Part shown: in pieces, positions 58,329 through 64,000 of the stretch
How positions within the stretch are numbered: position 1 is the first letter of the stretch
How the letters are laid out: every line of letters starts with the position of its first letter
Origin: Amoebidium appalachense
Taxonomy: Eukaryota > Ichthyosporea
NCBI GenBank assembly: GCA_963693365.1
Contig: CAVNZM010000003.1
Coordinates: 8,308,001 to 8,372,000 of the forward strand
DNA length: 64,000 nt
Direction: 5' to 3'
Position numbers and translations under genes: made by a program
The notes under the pieces: model-generated
Told to the model about the DNA's origin: nothing
Databases searched by the model: none
What the model saw: only the letters and a program-made list of their open reading frames with translations

Positions 58329-61300
58329 GTTCCTCTCTCTCTGTTTCTCTCTCGCCCTGTCTCCCTCTCCCTCTCTCCCTCTTTCCCTCCTCCCACCCTA
58401 CCCTCTCACCCCACCGCCTCCCCACACGCACACATTCTCTTTCTCTTTCTCCGCCCTCCTCCTCCCCCCCCCCCCCCCCCCCTTCCCCCCTCCCCCCTCC
58501 CCCCGGTCTCTGTGCGCGTGGAAGCCGGCTTGTGTATGTACATGTGTGCAGGTTTCTTTTTTTTTTTTTCCCCGAGTGTGCGTGTGTGCGTGTGTGCGTG
58601 TGTGCTTGTGTGTGCTTGTGTGTGTATGTGTGTGTGTGTGTGTCTGTGTGTGTGTGTAGGGGGGGGAGGGGGGGGGGGGGGGGAAGGGGGTGGGGCTGGG
58701 GGAATGCCTTGCGAGCCTCAGGATAATAACCCTCGATTTCAGTAAGTTAGCTCAGTTCAGAACTGAAGGTAACTAAGAAAGGGCCCAACCACATCAGCAA
58801 GGTCATTCTGCCGCAAGTTGAATTCGTCGGCAAAAAGCACTGTTTTTTTGAGCAGATTTATGCTGCTTGAAGCAAGTTTATTCAGCTTCTGAGAGAAAAT
58901 ATGAATCTACTTTTTGCAGAATAGTCCTGTTTCAGTGGCAAGAATAATGCCGCTTTCTACAGAGAAGTAGTTTCTGCTCAGAGTAAGCACTTGTAGTTGG
59001 GCCCTAATGCTCTAATGAATGGCTCTTTGAATTACTAAAAGTTTGAAATTGTATGTGTCCAACAAACTATCTGATAATTTCCCCCCACCCCCCCCCCCCC
59101 TTTTTTTTTAAATTAGGGGAATAATTATAACCCAATTTAAATGGGGACTTTACTTTCACTTCGATCTCTTAGCTGTCACGTCAACTTTTTTTCCCGATTC
59201 TTCACCATGGCAGGTATATAAAGGCTTTCGTTTCTTCTTTTTGTGGTGGGAGGGAGTCCCACTCAGGGGAACGTGACTGCAGCGTGTGTGTGGTGTGGCC
59301 TGGTGTATTCCTACTGCTGTGAGAGTGTGGGGGCATCTCCCTTTCGCGGATTTTCTTGCGCATGCTTGAGAAGTGGTTTCTTCATCGCCTGGTGGTCCAC
59401 TGCAACCTATGGTAACTTCTACACGCTGTCTACGCTTCTACGCGACCTATTGGCGGTGGGCTGCTGCAACTTCTTCAGCTACTTCTGCGCTGCGTGAGTG
59501 GAGGGGCGGCTACTTGGTCGTCGGGGAGGAAGTTCCAAGTGACTGCCAGTCCTTAGCCTCCAGTCGTATGGCAATGACCGGGTTTGCTTGCATGCATTCT
59601 GTAATTGTGTTTTTCTGTGTGTCCTGCCACAACTAGGCCACCTTATCAGAGAGCTAGATGCAGTTTCTCCGGGTTATCTAGGGGCCGGGCCCGTTGGTAT
59701 TGTTTTTTAGCTCAGATTTGGTCTGAATTGCTCTTTTAGAGGCTGAGTTGCTTGCTGTGCCTCGATAGGTTTTGAGGGGGGCCTGTTGGGAAGGAGCAGT
59801 AATGAACGTCTTCTTGCAGAGTGTGGTCTGGTCAACATCGATGCATATGACTAGTTGGAGCAAACTAGTTTCACGCATACACGTACACTTACGGTTTTGC
59901 CCGCTGGTGTCCTTTGTCACTTGTCGCTTTATTTTTATTTCGTAGCTTTGTCTTTTTCAGTTCTAGTGGTGGTTATGTAGCCTGTGGCTGCACGTTGCCT
60001 TCATCAACGGATCAATAAACCCGAGTCAAAAGAAAAATTTAAAAGCATCTGAAACCGTCTCCGGTCCCCAGTGACTCGTACACGACAGTCTTAGATATGC
60101 CGTGCATTGAATCTACATCAGCGATGCTCACACGTAGCCTTGAACTTGTATCATTTTGCCTTTTTGTCCCACAATCAACTGTCTATTTGCGCCGATCAAC
60201 ATTAAACCTCTCACCGTCCTACATGAGTTGGGCAACTGAGGTTGAAGTCCTGCCAAAACGCAGGCACGGACTTGATGCTCCAAATTCTACAGCATCAACT
60301 TTGGGTCACAGGTTCTTCTTTTGGGTGAAGGTTGCCCCCGTCTGAATGTTGCTGAAGTCCATTCCTCTCAACAGTATATAATAATGCAGATTAGGTAACA
60401 GAGCTGTTAATGCGCCTACTTGTAATCTTATGTGCAGCTGGTGGTCACCCCCCCCCCCCCCCCCCTCTGCACCCCCCGACCTCCGGATCGCCGGATTCCA
60501 CAGCTTTGCTTTTGAAAATGGGAGGGAGAGGGGGAGGGGGGGGGGGGGGGGGGGGGGGGTGACCGTGAGAAAGGTGACCGTGACCGTGAGAAAGGTGACC
60601 GTGGGAACAGCAGCCCAACATGCTCCCCCCCTCCCCCCCCCCCCCCCCCCCTCCCCCCAACACACACACACACACACACGTGCACTTGCCTACACATCAT
60701 AAACACACGCACATTATCAATACGAGTGTTCGCGTGCACACACGCACCCCACCCAACCACGCACCAACACACACATGTACACGTGCACACACACCTTCTT
60801 TCGCGTTTCCCATATGCATACTGAACCCGGCCGAGAGGCATGCACTGTGCTTGAGTGCGGGTGTACACGTGCTACGACGCGTGCCCATACAATGCCATGC
60901 CCGTGTGCCCCCATTCACGGCCTTTAGGCTAAAATAATCTGGAATTGCAGAACCTGTGTTCCCAAATGCATCGTTGATAAGGCTTACACCGCAAAAACGC
61001 CGTGGAAGCCCCGGAATATTTTGACTTAGGGATGCATGGAGATAAAATCTCAAAGCAGGGCCGTGAGTGACAGCTAAGGGCCTTTGGGGGAGGGGGCTGG
61101 GGGGGGGGGGGAGGGGGGGGGGGTTCGGTACATATAACGTTTGGGCGGACACAGTGCAGGTGGGGGTGAGGTGAAGGGGGTGGTAGTGGTTGTGGTTTGG
61201 GGGGGGGGGGGGAGGGGGGAGACCCTGAGGGGGGAGGGCCGGGGGGGGGGGGGGGGGAGGGGGGCCCCGGGGGGGGAGGGGGAGAGAGAGAGACTAAGAG

Positions 61301-61693
61301 GTGAGACCGCCTTACTGCCAGGACTAGCCTCTACTTGAAATGTAGCTGACTGTAACACACCGTTGCGGGAGACCTAGACGTAACAGACAGAAGAGGAGAG
61401 GGGAGCAGACTGCATAGAGGGGCAGCCCGTCATTATCTCAATCACAATTTAACCTGGTATCCAACATATGGTGTTTGTGTAGATATATGATACTCTCTTT
61501 TTGGAATGTTTTGTATGTACGGAGTAGTGCTCAACACCCCATTTACAAATTTGGTGGTTGCCGGATCCAAAAGTCCAAGTTACCGTTAGCAATGGTGGCC
61601 CAGTTGTTCCATGATATAACTTCCCACAATCAAGAGAGATATCTTCGAGATAGTGTCGTTTTATCCCATTTCTGATTAGAGCTAGTTGGAGCT

Positions 61694-61880
61694 AGAGTCA
61701 CATGAATTGTTGCTAATTGGCCTGCCGTTTTTGAATGTAGATGAAATAGAGAGTGTAGCTTTTTGAGTGGTAGGATCGTGCTTGTGGAAACGGGGTGATC
61801 CTGCTACTCAAAAACCTGCTCTATCTAGTCCACTTAAATTTGAAAACGGCAAGCTAGCCAGGACAGTTTCATGGGACTAT
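61694..61880. repeat. Imperfect foldback of about 187 bp
   Basis: The inner stem 61760-61777 / 61797-61814 pairs all 18 positions as RNA (two G-U pairs) around a 19-nt loop. ATAGAG/CTCTAT (61746-61751 / 61819-61824), TGCCGTTTT-type arms near 61723 and 61843, and outer AGTCACATGAA / TTCATGGGACT arms extend the symmetry. Confidence 0.75.
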
Positions 61881-62344
61881 GCCGTGTAATTCATTTCTTG
61901 TGATGCCAATTTTCTATGTCTGAGAATGGTTGTGTAGTCTCTCACTCAAAGCTCATATGATTTGCCACACATTTTCTCACTGTGGCAAGGCTCATACGTC
62001 CAGAGGACATGCATTCTGCACACTGCTAGAGCTTATGTTACATCAGCACCGATTGAGTTGTGGTTGGTCACCCAAATATACTGGAAGTTGTGTGCTATTA
62101 CGTGGGCCGCAGTGAAAAGTATGCAAAGTGGATTGTGGAATACTAGTAAAGCAAAACACGTTCGAGGGTTATAATTGGTGTAATTAATAGTTACATTTTA
62201 CTGGCACGGATTTGACGTATGTATGTCACAATATCTTTCAATATCAGCAGACGCTATGACCCAGTTGCTCAGATAAACAGTCTTTTTTGCAATTCAGGTG
62301 TCATTATTAGTAGGAACTTCTCAGACTCTGGAGTAACATAAAAG

Positions 62345-62384
<40 letters not shown>

Positions 62385-62580
62385 CCCCCCCCCCCCCCCC
62401 CTCTTTCCCCCCCCTCCCCTCCAAAAAAAAAAAAAAAGGTTTGACTTATTTTGATCGTGAAGTTCAACCACAGAATTTTTCCATGAGAGAGAAAGGTAGG
62501 GGGGGGGGGGGGGGGGGGGGAGGGGGGAGAGAAAAGGGGGGGGTGGAGGGGGGAGAGAGAGAGAAGAGAGAGAGGGAGAT

Positions 62581-62624
<44 letters not shown>

Positions 62625-62686
62625 CGAGAGAGGGAGAGAGAGGGAGAGGGAGAGGGGGGGGGGGGGGGGGAGGGAGAGAGAGAGAA

Positions 62687-62738
<52 letters not shown>

Positions 62739-62977
62739 GGGGGGAGTATTTGTACATGCATGCACACGCATGCATGCATGACCGTGCATTACTGAAGCAA
62801 GTCTGGCCAGGTGTGTGTTTGTGTGTGTTTGTGCAGGTCGTGTGTTTGTTTGTCATGGTGTGTTTAGCACCGGGGGGAGGGGGGAAGGGGGAAGGGGGGG
62901 GGGGGGGGGGGGGGGGGGGGGACAGGGGAAGGGTTGGGGAGGTAATGAGGGGGTGCCACGGTGGTGGTGGTGGTGGT

Positions 62978-63009
<32 letters not shown>

Positions 63010-63362
63010 TGGGGATTTCGTTTAAAGTTGTTCTTCTTTTAGACTTCTATGGATGTGCCCCCAGGTAACTACACGAAGCTTAAAAAACAAAAAACATGGC
63101 CTGGTGTGGTCGAAATATCCAATGCAGCCTTGGTGTATCGATAACCATCCTGCTTAGAGGTATAGGTAGAGCCGAAAGGAAGATGATGGCCCTTGAGGTG
63201 AAACAGGAGAGAATAAAATAAAAAACTTTTATTGTTCAAATTTGTCCTATATATCTTGGATATTTCAATGTGGCTTCCGGCTTGCTTTATAAAAACAGTC
63301 ATGAAATTCGAAGGAGCATCAGAAGAACTGTTGGGGAAAGAGGGGGAGGGAGGGGCCGGGGA

Positions 63363-63393
<31 letters not shown>

Positions 63394-63636
63394 AGGGGGG
63401 GGGAGGATGAGAGATGGTTAGGGCAGGGTAGGCTGGGGTAACTTATTACATTTGCCAACACGTCACGGTAATGAAGCCTAACACTGTTTGAATGCTATCA
63501 GGGATTCATCTCGGAGCACAGAATAATGATAACGGCGAAACCAGAAAGGTTTCCGGGGCGGAAAGGGGGGGAGTGGGGGGGGGTAGCCACACAACTTCGC
63601 TGAAGCATATCCAAGCAACATGACAAACTGAGTTAA

Positions 63637-63675
<39 letters not shown>

Positions 63676-63789
63676 GTTGTACAGGAGAAAGGGGCAGGCT
63701 GGAGGTTTCGTTGTGTGAATATGAAGGGGATAAAAGCCTTGCCCGGGGTCGTGAAGGTGGGGGAAGGTGGGGGGAGGGGGAGGGGCCGG

Positions 63790-63827
<38 letters not shown>

Positions 63828-64000
63828 GAGAGAAACTGCAATCAGTCATTTAAGGTGTCGGATGTAAAGGGCGGAGGGGGGGGGGGGGGGGGGGGGGAGG
63901 GAGGTTCTAATTTTCTGCCGTTTATCACTCAGTTGCCTTCGGATAATTTCAGGGTTTGTGTGTCCCCGAGAAGAGCAGAAAGACGGAAGAAAAGGAGAGG

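Noticed and set aside
59243-59636. Overlapping Cys/aromatic-rich plus-strand frames
   Set aside because: Two frames overlap with equal support; no signal peptide or domain is recognised, so a gene call is not justified.

Overview
This window is eukaryotic nuclear DNA. Its genes are split into short exons with spliceosomal GT-AG boundaries. The introns and spacers are packed with microsatellites ((TG)n, (CA)n, (GA)n, (TC)n) and with poly(C)/poly(G) runs up to about 66 nt. The gene set (NDUFV1, TRAPPC13, a KIF24-like SAM protein, a CBM21 glycogen-targeting protein, a GH18 chitinase) fits an opisthokont, either an animal or a unicellular holozoan. The species cannot be named from the sequence.

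Layout: the 3' part of a GH18 chitinase lies on + at 186-4033, with its 5' end outside the window. The complex I 51-kDa subunit NDUFV1 lies on -, converging on it, at 14722-5657. A near-complete two-ORF LINE follows on -, at about 21.8-17.1 kb, then an intron-free CBM21 protein on - (25302-24595) and about 5 kb without genes. Next is a nine-exon SAM-domain gene with a KIF24-like tail but no kinesin motor, on - (40248-30577). A 5'-truncated second LINE copy sits at 41.2-42.7 kb with a 7-bp target duplication. A twelve-exon TRAPPC13 gene on - spans 57306-45424. The last 6.7 kb has no gene I can support.

I rebuilt the exon chains by hand. Every junction in TRAPPC13, the KIF24-like gene and NDUFV1 keeps codon phase, as do all chitinase junctions apart from one internal 1-base frameshift. 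This is the main evidence for the gene models. The genes do not form one pathway: they cover respiration (NDUFV1), membrane traffic (TRAPPC13), probable centriole or microtubule work (KIF24-like), glycogen control (CBM21) and chitin breakdown (GH18).

The most novel signal is a dispersed repeat family whose sense strand ends in a poly(C) tail. I found about a dozen copies, all in introns and all in the orientation of the host gene. One tail forms the pyrimidine tract of an NDUFV1 splice acceptor. Other points to check are tandem duplications that start exactly at NDUFV1 exon-intron borders, the missing motor in the KIF24-like gene, a LINE whose two ORFs share one frame across a single stop codon, and a foldback of about 187 bp at 61.7-61.9 kb.
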